DNA of 64,000 nt from Porpolomopsis calyptriformis (GCA_951640195.1 OX621163.1:2170001-2234000); one strand, 5' to 3'; positions 10,459 through 21,011 are shown, counted from the first letter of the stretch. Notes: a model not told the origin generated them from the letters alone. Program-made: numbers and translations.

Positions 10459-12393
10459 CTACGAAAAAGTGGCTAAACCGCGGTGTCCCGCGATCCAACC
10501 TGGCTTCGAGTATGGAAGGCGAACTCGAGATGTCAAACGCGGGGCGGTTGTGTCGGTCGAGTGGTAGCTATATCTCGGCTTGAAGTTGACGATGTCTCGC
10601 CAAACATGTCGTGATACCTTCATTCGACGATCTCGGTCCGTCTGTAGAAATATATCCTTATCCTGCCAAACTCGACGACCCAGTCTTTCCTTGATGCGCT
10701 GGGTCGTGCGGCCCAGGACTTCTCGCAAATGTACGGCAAATGACTCTATTTCCTCAATGTCCCGCCGCAGTATTTTTATGTGAAGATTGATATCGAAATA
10801 AGAAACGGGAGGATTTCGGATTGTGGGTGCATCGAGATCTAGATCTATAGCAGGGACGATGTCAGCTTTTCGTGGGATAGGCTCGTCAGGATGAGACAAC
10901 GGCGGAGATGACTCGTCTGTCGATGGTGTGTCAGACATGGAGTTGGAATGTGCCGCGTCATCCGAAAGCATATTGGTATCATGATCCCGTTGATCAGACG
11001 ATTCAGGCGAGCGCTCGAGTCGGAATTTTATATACCAGGAAAGATTTTGCCTCTTCCGACGAAGAATGGTCGGGAGTTTGGACCACATCCAACGCAATAA
11101 CTGGGCGTTCTTAGCTCGGTTAGCCTCACCGAACACGGGCAAGAGAGTTCCTCTATTGATAGCAAATTGAGGCGAAAGAACTTCGTGAGGGGAAGGCGCT
11201 GTCGTGAGGGCTCCGCGAAGGGCCCTGTCCACGTCCCGTTCTAATCTTATGGCTTGGATGAGATAGTGTCGGGCGAAAACGGTGTGACCTGCTTTCGAGA
11301 GGTGTCTAAGGAGGGTATTATAGGTGGTTGTATTGGGCTTTGCACAAGGATAATGTTGGTTTGTGGACGATAATGGAGGGATACCGTCGTCATCATCATC
11401 CTCAAGTGATGAAAAAAAATGTTGGTGAGGTTGGACGGGCAGGGGGTGAGTAAGGACTTCAAAAGCCAGAACCAATTTTGAGACGTCCCCGAAACGGCCA
11501 AGCATGTCGATGGTAGTATTAAGAGCGGAGGTAGAGAAGGGATGAGGACAAGAGACTTCTGCTCCGACCACTCCCAGGGTGGAGCGAAGGTTGTCCTCGG
11601 CCGTATCGGCGATAAGGGAACGGTCAGGGTATGCCAAGTCGATGTTATAGCCTACTTTCAAGAGTAGATCAAACCCTTTCTCGTCCAACGTTTCCTTCAA
11701 GATGCGGGCAGTCAAATCAAGATTAGCGGAAGTGAAGGGAATATTGAAGGTGCACATCTCGTCCAGAAGATATCCAAACTGATGCCGAGTGTGGGAGATT
11801 AATGAGGGCCGCTGAAGCTTTGGGCAGGGTAGTGTTAAGCGATGTGCTATGGCTTGCATGCACAGCCCGAATGTCTTAGCGACGGGATCCAGGCCCCTCT
11901 GTTTCAATTCCTGATAGACATGGACGGCGCCGAGATGGTGTCCAACGGCAGCAAACTGTTCGAGGACAAAATGGTAATCGTCTATGGCAGGGGTCCAGCC
12001 GGCTGCGCGTATGTTGCGAAATATGAGTTTGAGACGGGCTTCGTAGATATGTGGCGCGCGGGGGATGTCACCAGAGATACGACGAGGTGCGGAAAAACGT
12101 AGGTCTGCAGTCGAAAGAGTGGATTTTCGTAAGACATCCTGGTGGACTTGGAGAGGGACGTGATGATACTCGGCAACGTTGAAAATGTCAAGGTAATAGG
12201 CCCACACCCGAGAGGGATGAGGAGACCTGGATGACAAGTATTCGATAAGGTTGGCGAGTTTGTGTGTGCGAACACGGTGGCGAAGTTCAGCAGGGGATTG
12301 TGAAGTGTTCAAATCATGAATGATGGGTAGTGCAGTAGAGGCAGCTCGTGAAGGGGGATGTATGAGAGGCAGTCGGAGGACAAGCTTGACCAT
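10459..12393 (-). CDS. Pentatricopeptide-repeat-like protein, probably mitochondrial
   Basis: Single-exon gene of 644 codons, unusual in this intron-rich window. The N-terminus (MVKLVLRLPLIHPPSRAAS) is basic and free of acidic residues, like a mitochondrial presequence. Helical hairpins resembling PPR units occur around residues 110-190 (WTPAIDDYHFVLEQFAAVG, AVHVYQELKQRGLDPVAKT) and 330-390 (KPNTTTYNTLLRHLSKAGH). PPR proteins of fungi bind organellar RNA and act in its stability or translation. An acidic run of Asp lies near residue 330, and a charged, likely helical C-terminus follows (IKILRRDIEEIESF, RTTQRIKERLGRRVW). The start at 12393 is the first in-frame Met. The RNA target cannot be read from the sequence. 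Confidence 0.78.
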   Translation of the reverse strand: MVKLVLRLPLIHPPSRAASTALPIIHDLNTSQSPAELRHRVRTHKLANLIEYLSSRSPHPSRVWAYYLDIFNVAEYHHVPLQVHQDVLRKSTLSTADLRFSAPRRISGDIPRAPHIYEARLKLIFRNIRAAGWTPAIDDYHFVLEQFAAVGHHLGAVHVYQELKQRGLDPVAKTFGLCMQAIAHRLTLPCPKLQRPSLISHTRHQFGYLLDEMCTFNIPFTSANLDLTARILKETLDEKGFDLLLKVGYNIDLAYPDRSLIADTAEDNLRSTLGVVGAEVSCPHPFSTSALNTTIDMLGRFGDVSKLVLAFEVLTHPLPVQPHQHFFSSLEDDDDDGIPPLSSTNQHYPCAKPNTTTYNTLLRHLSKAGHTVFARHYLIQAIRLERDVDRALRGALTTAPSPHEVLSPQFAINRGTLLPVFGEANRAKNAQLLRWMWSKLPTILRRKRQNLSWYIKFRLERSPESSDQRDHDTNMLSDDAAHSNSMSDTPSTDESSPPLSHPDEPIPRKADIVPAIDLDLDAPTIRNPPVSYFDINLHIKILRRDIEEIESFAVHLREVLGRTTQRIKERLGRRVWQDKDIFLQTDRDRRMKVSRHVWRDIVNFKPRYSYHSTDTTAPRLTSRVRLPYSKPGWIAGHRGLATFS

Positions 12394-13141
12394 AATATTT
12401 TTGGTGCAGAAATGGCGGAATGCACATGACGGGAATAGTCACGTGAATAATGTTTGCCTCTGATTAAAAGCCAAATAAAGTAGTTGGCCCGTGCGCCAAA
12501 TGTGCCGAGTATATAACGCTTGGGGTGTTGAAATCAAATCTTCATACTTACCTTGATGGCACAAGCTCCTTCATGTACCTGGGTTTGTGGGCTGTGGGGA
12601 CTCTCCATAGCACGGCGACCCTGTCCATACAGAGGGTCACTGCGGTTTGTATGGGCTTAGGCTCATGCACCGTCTTAATATTTTCCTGTCCTGCTTTGGC
12701 CACTCTGGCTGGGCAGGCTACTTTTTATGTCACAACACTACCCTAACCCTAACCCTATTACCACCAAATATAATTACGCTGAAGCTGAAGCAAACAAGGT
12801 CACTCACAACTGACAATTATGACGGACCGTGCATTTTTTCGTGGGAGTCTTTCACGTCTCGCTGGGACACCCATGAGTCCGAATCTTTCTAATGAATAGC
12901 TGCGTATCTCTCCACCATCGTTCTGTTTCTATATAATCGCCGACGAATAAATAATACTGTGTTTCAATCACCCTTTCGGCAACAAGGTTCACTGCCGTCG
13001 AAGAACGGCGCTAAATCTAGTACAAGCAAGACTGCCTCAATTTCACTATGCTGTCCTTGAATAATCCACTGTTCACCATGCGGGCAACCACCAAACGGGT
13101 GTAAATTTGCTCGGAAATAAGAAAGAGTACTTTGCGAGTGA
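12394..13141. other. Intergenic region upstream of the PPR gene
   Basis: About 750 bp between the PPR start and the SmG stop. It should contain the PPR promoter and the SmG 3' UTR. It holds a short telomere-like repeat (listed separately). No convincing coding frame is seen. Confidence 0.55.
12741..12757 (+). repeat. Interstitial telomere-like repeat (CCCTAA)n
   Basis: Two complete CCCTAA units followed by CCCTA lie in an intergenic stretch. TTAGGG is the usual telomere unit of filamentous fungi. The array is too short to be a telomere, and coding genes flank it on both sides. Confidence 0.6.
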
Positions 13142-13487
13142 TTAGCTACCAAACGTCCGTACTGACTCTAAAATCTCCATCGAGGTAACACTATGACCTC
13201 GAATGACCTGTGGAAATCATGTCAGGAATTTTAAACCGCTTTCTCGACGACTTACAGCGGTTCCAATCGGATGCTTCTGTCCAGGCGTGGTCTCCTCCGC
13301 AGCATCATCGATAACGAGGTTAAGAAAAAGGTCATAACCACGCAATATACCGCTAACATTCCGGCCACCTTGCAAATGAATGAACAGCTTCTTGTCCATA
13401 AACTAACAGAAGATGCGTGAGCAAGACCGAAGACGAGACGAGCGATAACTGTACCTTTTTGAGCTCTGGTTGAGATGCCTTGGACAT
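13142..13487 (-). CDS. SMX2: Small nuclear ribonucleoprotein G (SmG)
   Basis: Core Sm-ring protein of spliceosomal snRNPs. Three exons: 13455-13487 (MSKASQPELKK), 13256-13402 and 13142-13207, separated by introns of 52 and 48 bp. The 81-residue product contains the Sm1 motif (FMDKKLFIHLQGGRNVSG, ILRGYDLFLNLVIDDA) and the Sm2 motif (VIRGHSVTSMEIL), with the spacing and length expected of SmG. A close alternative is Lsm7, which shares the fold. The MSKA...PELKKFMDKKL start and the short length favour SmG. It is head-to-head with the next gene, with 101 bp between starts. Confidence 0.9.
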
Positions 13488-13588
13488 GGTAGTTTAATGA
13501 CTCGTTCGTCACACTGTTACAGAGTCACACCCTGGTTACCTTAAGTGAGCTCATCTCTCAACTACCATCTCACATCAGACGCGAACTC

Positions 13589-15424
13589 ATGGCTGCTTCA
13601 CTTCCAACTCGACCCTCATCCAATCCATCCCCCGATCCCAGGTTCAAGGATTGGCGCAGAACTGGCGATCCAGGTTCAGCTTTTAGCGGCCTTAGCAGGC
13701 CAGGACGAGGAAGGGCTACCACCACTCGTGCTCCTCGTCCTGGTGGCCGTCAGAGTCGAGGCAGACCACCTGCAGACCACCCACATAACCCCACACCTCC
13801 ACCAAAAGTTGAGGATTCCTCCAAACCCAACCTTCCTCCCTCTCCTGCCATCCTCCCAAACCCTTCCGTTTCCAAGCCATCCGTTCCGACCCCTCCACCC
13901 CCCAACAAGCCAAAGTCGTTCTCTACTCGACCGTCACGTGCTAACCCCATCTTGGTCATCGATCCATCCAACCTTACCGAGCAGCCTTCGCCCACCATAA
14001 CAGGTAGCCCCTCTGCTCGCTCTTCAAGTCGGCGCAGGCGTTCCCAACACGCTAAACCTCCTGCTTCCGCTTCCGCAAAGTTAGACATCCCGAGTCCGCA
14101 TTCTCGCCCGCAACGTTCTCGCTCTGGGCCTGCGTCCCCTTCCATCACCTCGAAAGACATACCCCCACACCTAATCGCTTCCGATCGACTCGATCCCACT
14201 CCCGACGTCCGGAACAACATTGATGCTCTAGTGGAACGCGTGAGAGCGGTTGCCATGGCTGAGAACAGACCCTCCACTCCAGGAAGTCACATCGACTGGG
14301 CCGGTGATGACGATGACACCCTGCCTGACCTGGACGATTGGGGTGTCAACACCGGGACCAATTCCGCCGACGGGAAAAGCGGCGGCATGTCCCCCTTGTC
14401 TGTTAGCGGCTTGATGCCACTACCTGAACCCGTTGCGCAGCCGTATGCAACATCTCTTGTCGAAGACACCCCATCACATCCACCACCTTCCGTACAAGCC
14501 AACGGCGACGCAAAAGAACGACCGGATACATTAGACTCCCCTCCAGAAGTGGTAAATCTCCCTAATAAACCGTTCCTTCCAAGCGAGAGGAGGAACTCCA
14601 CCCGTTCACAAGCACCTCCCCCTTTGCAGCTTACCGATGACAAGCCAGCAACGGAGAAAATACCAATAGCATCAGCACCCTCCGATAGATCGTTCAGTCT
14701 AGCCATCTCCCCACCACCGAAACCACTTTCGTCCAAGTCCGAACATTTTAAACTGCCTCTCCACCCATCTTTACCCCCGAAACCGGTTGCTTCCGCGAAA
14801 ACTCTAATTGCACATCCCAAGCCGGATATCAATGCTATGCCCATGCGCGCTCCTGTTCCCCTCATAAAATCTGCCGACAACCCCGATGCTAAGGTCGTCG
14901 CCCCTGCCGTCGAAGCAATCGAGCCACCGAACACTAAATCTCCTGTCGAGGAACTTACGCCTAATCCTATCCTACATGAGGGAGTAGCGTCGCCCGTCCA
15001 CTCGCCTCACTTCACTTCCATCCAACCGAGCGTAGATCGAGGAGGGCTCGCTGCATCAATACACGCGTCCAAGACACCTCCGGAGTCTCTTTCAGGGACA
15101 AGTCAGGCATCCCAGCTATTCAAACATTTGGCCCCTACTCCATACAACCCCGCGCACTCCCGCAATCGCACCCTTGGTCGACTATACCCGCCAAGTGGCG
15201 AACATCCCCCTTTTGTCTCTCGCTCGTGTTCCTCGACTCCTCGGGGACATCTTTCTGGTTATCATGCGCGGACCCACTCGACCCCACCACCGAGTAACCA
15301 TCGAGCGGCCCACACATCCAGGCCAGTACTAACTAATAACGCTATCTCACAAATTGCTCGGGCTATGGGTAACTCAAGTATATCACCGCCGAAAACTGCT
15401 GGCGTTACTTCTTGCAAGGAATGA
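13589..15424 (+). CDS. Conserved disordered protein of unknown function
   Basis: Single-exon frame of 611 codons, rich in Pro, Ser and Thr, with no recognisable globular domain. The N-terminus is Arg/Gly-rich (RPGRGRATTTRAPRPGGRQ), which could bind RNA. Residues near 230-250 form a compact acidic-aromatic motif (GSHIDWAGDDDDTLPDLDDW) that I believe recurs in basidiomycete orthologues. The C-terminus has another ordered-looking patch (NNAISQIARAMGNSSISPP). Many SP and TP sites suggest phosphorylation. The function is unknown. The gene is divergent from SmG, so the two probably share a promoter. The start at 13589 lies just upstream of the Arg/Gly-rich part and is the first Met of the frame. 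Confidence 0.75.
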   Translation: MAASLPTRPSSNPSPDPRFKDWRRTGDPGSAFSGLSRPGRGRATTTRAPRPGGRQSRGRPPADHPHNPTPPPKVEDSSKPNLPPSPAILPNPSVSKPSVPTPPPPNKPKSFSTRPSRANPILVIDPSNLTEQPSPTITGSPSARSSSRRRRSQHAKPPASASAKLDIPSPHSRPQRSRSGPASPSITSKDIPPHLIASDRLDPTPDVRNNIDALVERVRAVAMAENRPSTPGSHIDWAGDDDDTLPDLDDWGVNTGTNSADGKSGGMSPLSVSGLMPLPEPVAQPYATSLVEDTPSHPPPSVQANGDAKERPDTLDSPPEVVNLPNKPFLPSERRNSTRSQAPPPLQLTDDKPATEKIPIASAPSDRSFSLAISPPPKPLSSKSEHFKLPLHPSLPPKPVASAKTLIAHPKPDINAMPMRAPVPLIKSADNPDAKVVAPAVEAIEPPNTKSPVEELTPNPILHEGVASPVHSPHFTSIQPSVDRGGLAASIHASKTPPESLSGTSQASQLFKHLAPTPYNPAHSRNRTLGRLYPPSGEHPPFVSRSCSSTPRGHLSGYHARTHSTPPPSNHRAAHTSRPVLTNNAISQIARAMGNSSISPPKTAGVTSCKE

Positions 15425-15673
15425 TAGTTTAATCTCTCTTTTTTCTTCTCTATTTCCTCCTTGGATCGTTTGGTTTATTCGTGATCTTGGGATCATATAC
15501 CCATCACTTTTTATCCCCCTCATCTTGTATTACACTTGTAGACCCCTTTACTGACATTTCAGATGTGCCTATGTATACTTACTACCGCAACGGGCACACG
15601 CACGGTGCGAATTGCATCGTCATTATACAATACTATTAGTGAAGTACATACCTACATGACAGCTGCTGTTCTC

Positions 15674-17235
15674 TCATTCCGAACTGAAGTAGGAAACCTC
15701 TAGCCCAACCGCTTTAATTGGTTTTAATCTGCTGGAAAAGTCGGATACGACGCCCAAGCTGACCAACATGTTGCGTAATCGCCCTTCCCACATCAGAGAC
15801 ACATCCTGGGAGGGGACATGAATCAGTGAAATATATATCACAGGAGGAGGAAAAAAAGCACATTATTCGTAGATGCCCTCGCTTTCACGACTCCGCTTAC
15901 GTCTTCTGGACGCTGCGACGTGGATGGAGGTGTTGGAATGTCCCGATGATCATCATTTCGCGCTGTCGTACCAGACTTGGCGGAAGAACGACGGATCCAC
16001 CACTCGGCGCCCATGGTCCATTCGCTCTCATAGCTATAGACATTAAAGTCGAATCGCGAAGACAGGGAAAGATCACGCGAGACCCGCGCGGAATAGGCGC
16101 TCGAGATGTGTCCCATCATCGGATTGAAGACGGCGGATACGGTCGTCGGAGGTTGCATGGGTGAGCCCTTGGACGCCATCACGAGGGGTGTCGATGCAGG
16201 AGGGGAGGGCACCTGAAACGATGGCGGAGTCGCGTCTGGGAGAGTCGTGAAACGAATTCCGGCGGACACTGTGTTGTGTGTAAACGATGATTAGCGATAG
16301 TTGTCACGTTCGGAGCGAAATTGCTCACCCCCGGCACTTTTCTCTTTCGCGCTGAAATAGAACTCTGCGCCGGCAGACACCCGTCCCTTCAGCCCACCCT
16401 CCACGGGGTCTTCGTCGTCGACGCGTTTGAGCCCAGACGGAGCGGCCACGCTCTTCTCGCCTTCCTCCGACAGTGGGTCGTTGGCGCCGCCCGGTTTCCC
16501 AAAATTGTGCAACACGCGCACCCCCCACATGCTATCCTCCGCACTCCAAGTGTACTCCGTGCACCACTTGCCGACGTCGTGTTGCAAGCTGAGCATGACA
16601 TTGCTGACATTGCCCGTTTTGGAACTCGCAGGGACGCCCGACGGCGAGGACGAGATGGCGGCGACGAGAGCCTGCAGCGTGGGAGATATCCTTGCGGAAT
16701 AGAGGGCGTCCAGCCGGCCCGTGGGCAAGTATAAACGGCCGTAGAGTAGGTAGTCTGGGAGCGCAGATAAGCGCTCAACTCAACCCGATGAAGGTTTTTC
16801 TGCCTTGTCTCTCACCGCGAGTGTTCACCCTCTCGCCTGCTAGCCACTCCTCCTCGCGTCCCTCGGGCCTACAAGGTTGTCCGTACACCTTGAAACGGTC
16901 TATCATGTCCTTGAAATACACACTCCCAGAAGACTTGATATCCAAGTCGCAGGACGTAAAAATGTATCCGATAGAACCATTCAATGAGGGCATCGCGCTC
17001 ATGGCATAAGACGTCTTGAATAACGCGTTGGGTGCCTTGGACACCGAGAGGTTTAACCCCCGAGGGACGGTGAAGTCGAGGATGGCTGTAAACGGGCAGT
17101 TAGAGCTAGCATTGGAAAGTGTAATTGAAGGTCGTTACCATTCGAAGAGCGCGTCAGATTTGCGTAGAGGTTATCGTCGTTCCATCCGGTAGCCTTGTAG
17201 TAACATCGGAGGACATATGAAGCAAATGGGTGCAT
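15674..17235 (-). CDS. MDM10: Mdm10, mitochondrial outer-membrane ERMES/SAM subunit
   Basis: Mdm10 is an outer-membrane beta-barrel that anchors the ER-mitochondria encounter structure and also serves the SAM assembly machinery. The start is at 17235 with the signature MHPFASYVLRCYYKATGW. An intron joins TRSSN to AILDFTVPRGLNLSVS. Family motifs follow: SLNGSIGYIFTSCDLDIKSS, DRFKVYGQP and YLLYGRLYLPTGRLDALYS. The C-terminal barrel includes ISSAYSARVSRDLSLSSRF. The last intron lies after ARASTNN, and the final exon (15674 to about 15806) encodes DVSLMWEGRLRNMLVSLGVV and ends VSYFSSE, the conserved C-terminal beta signal. About five exons. The assignment is strong. Confidence 0.92.
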
Positions 17236-17378
17236 CACCACACGTGGGTGCTGCAGAAGTCAATATGATCAATATCGCTGCAAACTCGTAGACCTTGCAT
17301 GTCGGTCGAAAATTACACCCAAGAAGATATGCAATTGAGGATATGTACTATACATCCTGGCTGTGCTACATATGCTCG

Positions 17379-19417
17379 TCAGAACCGAAGCACATCCTGT
17401 ATCGTCAGTCTCTCCTTGGGGTGTGTTGCCCAACATTGGGTTAGAAGAGACCAAATATTATCATCGAGACCTCTTGCGATGACTCGCTCATCAGTTGGAC
17501 GAATTGGACTTTCACCGCTAGCTGTCTTGATGACCACTTCAGTTGTGTGTTTGATATGACTGAACGGCGCCTGATGTGTGAAAAGCTGTGGGGGTAATCG
17601 TTCAGGTGATCAGATAAACTCCTTCAAGAGGCGGCGGAGGGGGCAAAGATATACCTCCAGGGCTGTCATCCCAAAAGCGTAAATGTCGGAATTAATGGAG
17701 AGTACCCCTTGGCCGACGCAGACTTCAGGCGCGAACCATCTGTAAGAATCGGAAACACCGCGGCTTTGTGTGAATGGTATCCCAGTAATGTCTTCCACGA
17801 TCTATCAGACGGGACTGAATAATGATTATCTGATAATGGCGAGGATTTGTACCTGTGACAACCCAAAGTCCGCTAAAAGGGGTCTCCCCCAAGTGTCTAT
17901 GACAACATTCGCCTAGAAATAAATGGGGTCAGGATGACATCGAAGGAGTGTGCAAGAAACGGACCCCTTTGAGATCGCCATGCACTACGGGAGGTTCCAT
18001 GGTGTGCAGAACATGAAGTCCTTCGGCAATGCCTCGAATCTATTATATGGAATAATTTTTTTTTAAATTTCGGAGACGGCAGAAACAGTATTTACCAACT
18101 CCGGGTAGTTGATCATTTGGTCTTTGGCCTTGACATAATTTATGGCATTGCCATTCTTCTGCCACGGACTGACCATGTAGCTTGGGAAAGACGGTTATTC
18201 TGGTAATTCTTCGCGACAAGAATAAAAGGATTTACGGGTAGGGACCGTCGTTCTGACTGAAGCCATAGAAAGGAAGGACGTGCTTCCCGCGATCAATTTT
18301 CCAAATATTCCCCCACATCGTAACCTCTCTCATAAAGCGCTGCCGTCAAAGTTGAGTTAAGGAATTATACGACTCAAGGAAATAATCACCCTGAGACTTT
18401 TCTGATCCGAATTGACGGCGCGGAGAACCTTGATAGCCACCTTTTCTCCTTGCAGGTATATGCCTTCCCAGATGTCCATGGCAGCACTCCCGCCAACAGG
18501 AAATTGACCCACGCGCTGGACCTCTCCTCGCTTGAGATTGAAATCTGGGAGAAGTTCCCCTGATTGCAATGTTATATTATAGAGATTACTTTGAAGACCA
18601 TTGTGGATTCGATCTCCCCGGTTTATGGTATCGCCAAGAGCCTATAGATCCTTATCAGTAGCGAATTCCCCTCCGAGAATAGAATTGTAATTACGTCTTG
18701 CATCATGGTCAGGATAGCAGTCAATTTTGCAGAGTTCTCAGCGAGCACTTCGTTCGTGATGATTTGCGAGTTCTGAATCTCGGACAGATATTCGATCACT
18801 TCGTCGTGGTCCCGTTTATGGTTTGCCTCGAATTGGCATTGCCAGTTGTGAATCTCAAAGTGCGACACGAGCTACAAAATGGGTTAAAAGCAGCTGGGGA
18901 GCAATGTCTTAGTCCTTACCTCAACATTGGCCAAGCAAGCGGATATATCAGCATGAAAACGTTGTATAGTCTCTGCAATTTCCTTTTGCATAGCAAATGC
19001 TTGAATGCGGCTGAATTTAAACCAGATGGTTAACTGGTTTTGGATTATGACCAAGGTACTGTAACCGGTTTGAATCGAACAAAACTCGGACAAGAAGACC
19101 GCTTACCCGGTTGCGGCATCCACGGCACTTTCTAGTTTATCAGGGTGTCCATTCTTCCCACTATCGCGCAAAGCAAATACCAGCATATGGCAACGATCGC
19201 GTAGATGTAATATTAGATGTCTTTCGATGAAAATGTAAGAATTCGAAAAGAAAAAAAGGTGTAATTCCTTTCACCTGTTCGTGGTAACATTCTGGCACAA
19301 TTGAATGATCCCACAGAGGGCACCCACGGCGGAAGCCAACCAAGGACAGGGCGCGAGTGATGCGGCGACCTGGGCGACAGGTTGGCCAAGGGAAATAACG
19401 ATATCTAACTGCCCCAT
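17379..19417 (-). CDS. TKL-like protein kinase with MLKL-like N-terminal helical domain
   Basis: The start at 19417 gives [20 protein letters not shown]. After introns come [27 protein letters not shown] and [18 protein letters not shown] brace-like helical region follows ([37 protein letters not shown]). This roughly 200-residue alpha-helical front resembles the MLKL-type four-helix domain seen in agaricomycete proteins. The kinase domain follows: a glycine-rich segment ([17 protein letters not shown]), VAIKVL with the catalytic Lys, HGDLKGAN as catalytic loop, DFGLSQ, then [11 protein letters not shown] and [13 protein letters not shown]. It ends at TIQDVLRF (stop 17379-17381). All residues needed for catalysis are visible, so it should be active, unlike animal MLKL. 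About ten small exons. Confidence 0.8.
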
Positions 19418-19578
19418 CTTCACTGGCAGTAAGGGAAAAGTCCTTCACGCAGCCAGGGACCCCTCGAACTGGGGGTTATAAGGCAAAGCATGGCAGTGTC
19501 GTTGTGACTGGAAAGGGTTCCCAGTCTCTACATTCGGATGTTTTTATATTGTTGCCTTGTTTGTAGCAACACCGCAAT

Positions 19579-20592
19579 ATGCCAGCTTCGAGTCTCTTTC
19601 CTCCACCTGGACCAACGCTGCCACCGTTCGGAACATTGCTGGTTAAGGGACCATACCACCCGTCGGCGCCTGTTCATCTTTGCCTATCCCACACCAGCCA
19701 AAATCCGGCCACCAGAGCTGCGCTGCTGACCCCTTCTCGCCAAACGTTTGTCCACGCGCTCGGGCAGTATCACGACGATCGGTCCTCAGAGGATGATCGC
19801 AATGCAGGCTCTGACGTTACCTCCAAGATAGACCTATTGTCGGTGTCGAGATCAGTTCCAGGATTTCCTCTAATGAAACCCATAGCTACCCTCCTTCGCC
19901 CGCCCACCTTGCGTTTCTTTTGGCCATGTTCCGGAAGTCTCAACCCTCGGATGGCCCGTCGTCTCACACGAAGACCACTTTTGATGTCGCCCCCGCCTTG
20001 CTTGTCCTCCTAGAACCCTCCTCATATTTCCTCACAGAGGATCCTGAGCAATCGTGCGTACCCAATTTCTTGGATAATGAAACGATGAACGACCTCTTGG
20101 GAAGATGCACGATATCGTCCTATTTGACTTTGATATCACATGCTTTGGCCACAGTATCTTTCTTGTCTAACGACGAATCTGGGTACCATCTTCGAGTTCT
20201 CTCAGCGCGCCTGCTTAAATCGTACCTTCTCTAGCACCCACCGCCCCGCATTCGCCCTTTTTGATTCCCACCTGGATCAATTGAAGCTTCCAATACTTGG
20301 ACCCACACTCCGGTCTCGCACTGACGGGGATGACGCGTCTCGAAAAGAATATGTGTCTTTCTTTGCTCGGAAATATTTTGACTGGGTGGCGACTTTCGAA
20401 GAGAAAGGTACAGAGATGCTTTTACGATCGGTTAAGCTCCCGATCACGCTCTTAGCAGGGTCCATTGAGGAACAGGCTTCATCAAGCTCAGGTGGACATA
20501 AGAAGAAACAAATGAGGTTGTGTAGTACGACTGGAAAAGACGAGGCAACTGAGTGGGAGTGGATTGAAGGAGATATTCATAATATCACGTGA
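19579..20592 (+). CDS. Conserved agaricomycete protein of unknown function
   Basis: The gene starts MPASSLFPPPGPTLPPFG and continues with PVHLCLSHTSQNPATRAAL and LTPSRQTFVHALGQYHD. Three introns are inferred. One before YPPSPAHLAFLLAMF joins GT to C, one follows EDPEQ, and one joins DES to GTHRPAFALFDSHLDQL. Other segments are TTFDVAPALLVLLEPSSYF and ISSYLTLISHALATVSFL. It ends DEATEWEWIEGDIHNIT. About 270 residues. The alternation of hydrophobic strands (ALLVLLEPSSYF) and helices, and the size, recall degenerate RecA-like folds such as Elp6 or Rad51 paralogues. No Walker A motif is present, so this is only a guess. Its stop codon lies 8 nt upstream of the Pkr1 start. It is divergent from the kinase gene (161 bp). 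Confidence 0.6.
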
Positions 20593-20600
20593 CTTACAGC

Positions 20601-20913
20601 ATGTCTTTGCTGATGACGGAAGTGCTCAAACCAGGATCGTCTTTGAATCCCTCCTTTCTCTTCCTGCTAGACTGCATCCTTTTCTCTCTCTTAGCCGTTC
20701 TATTGTCGCTATCATATCTCACTTCAGGAAACTTGCACATCCTTGCCTTGACCTTCGTAGAGGTTGCATTGTGGGCGAGTATAAAGTGGCATGTGTATAT
20801 TCTATTGATTCAGCTATTGGTATTGATCTATTTGATACATCAGGTTTGTTCACGAGCTAAAAAATACCCCAGAAGTGGATACGGACGTCCAAGATGCGAA
20901 GAAGCGGTTGTGA
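20601..20913 (+). CDS. PKR1: Pkr1-like V-ATPase assembly factor (ER membrane)
   Basis: Small protein of about 85 residues. Pkr1 acts in the ER in assembly of the V0 sector of the vacuolar ATPase. The visible signature is EVLKPGSSLNPSFLFLLD, then two membrane segments (CILFSLLAVLLSLSYL and NLHILALTFVEVALWASI), then KWFVHEL and a charged tail ending AKKRL. The second exon begins at 20844 and stops at 20911-20913. To keep the conserved Trp the donor must be GC (intron 20789-20843). A GT donor three bases upstream (20786) would also stay in frame but would delete that Trp. The start at 20601 is 8 nt after the preceding stop. Confidence 0.72.
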
Positions 20914-21011
20914 CCCTTCCCTTATCGCTTTTCATCGTACCAACGTTTTGTCCGTTTTGCGCTTTCTTGGGCCAACATGAACACTATTCGTGATCGAGGA
21001 CTGTCATCTCT

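Noticed and set aside
12525..12892. Short open frames between PPR and SmG genes
   Set aside because: Fewer than 90 codons, no homology, no splice partners; treated as intergenic.
14287..14934. 215-codon open frame on the minus strand
   Set aside because: Antisense shadow of the intronless Pro/Ser-rich gene at 13589-15424. Gly/Ser-rich with no domain.
20589..20600. N-terminal extension of Pkr1 from a GTG codon
   Set aside because: The GTG overlaps the previous stop and the ATG at 20601 gives the expected family length.
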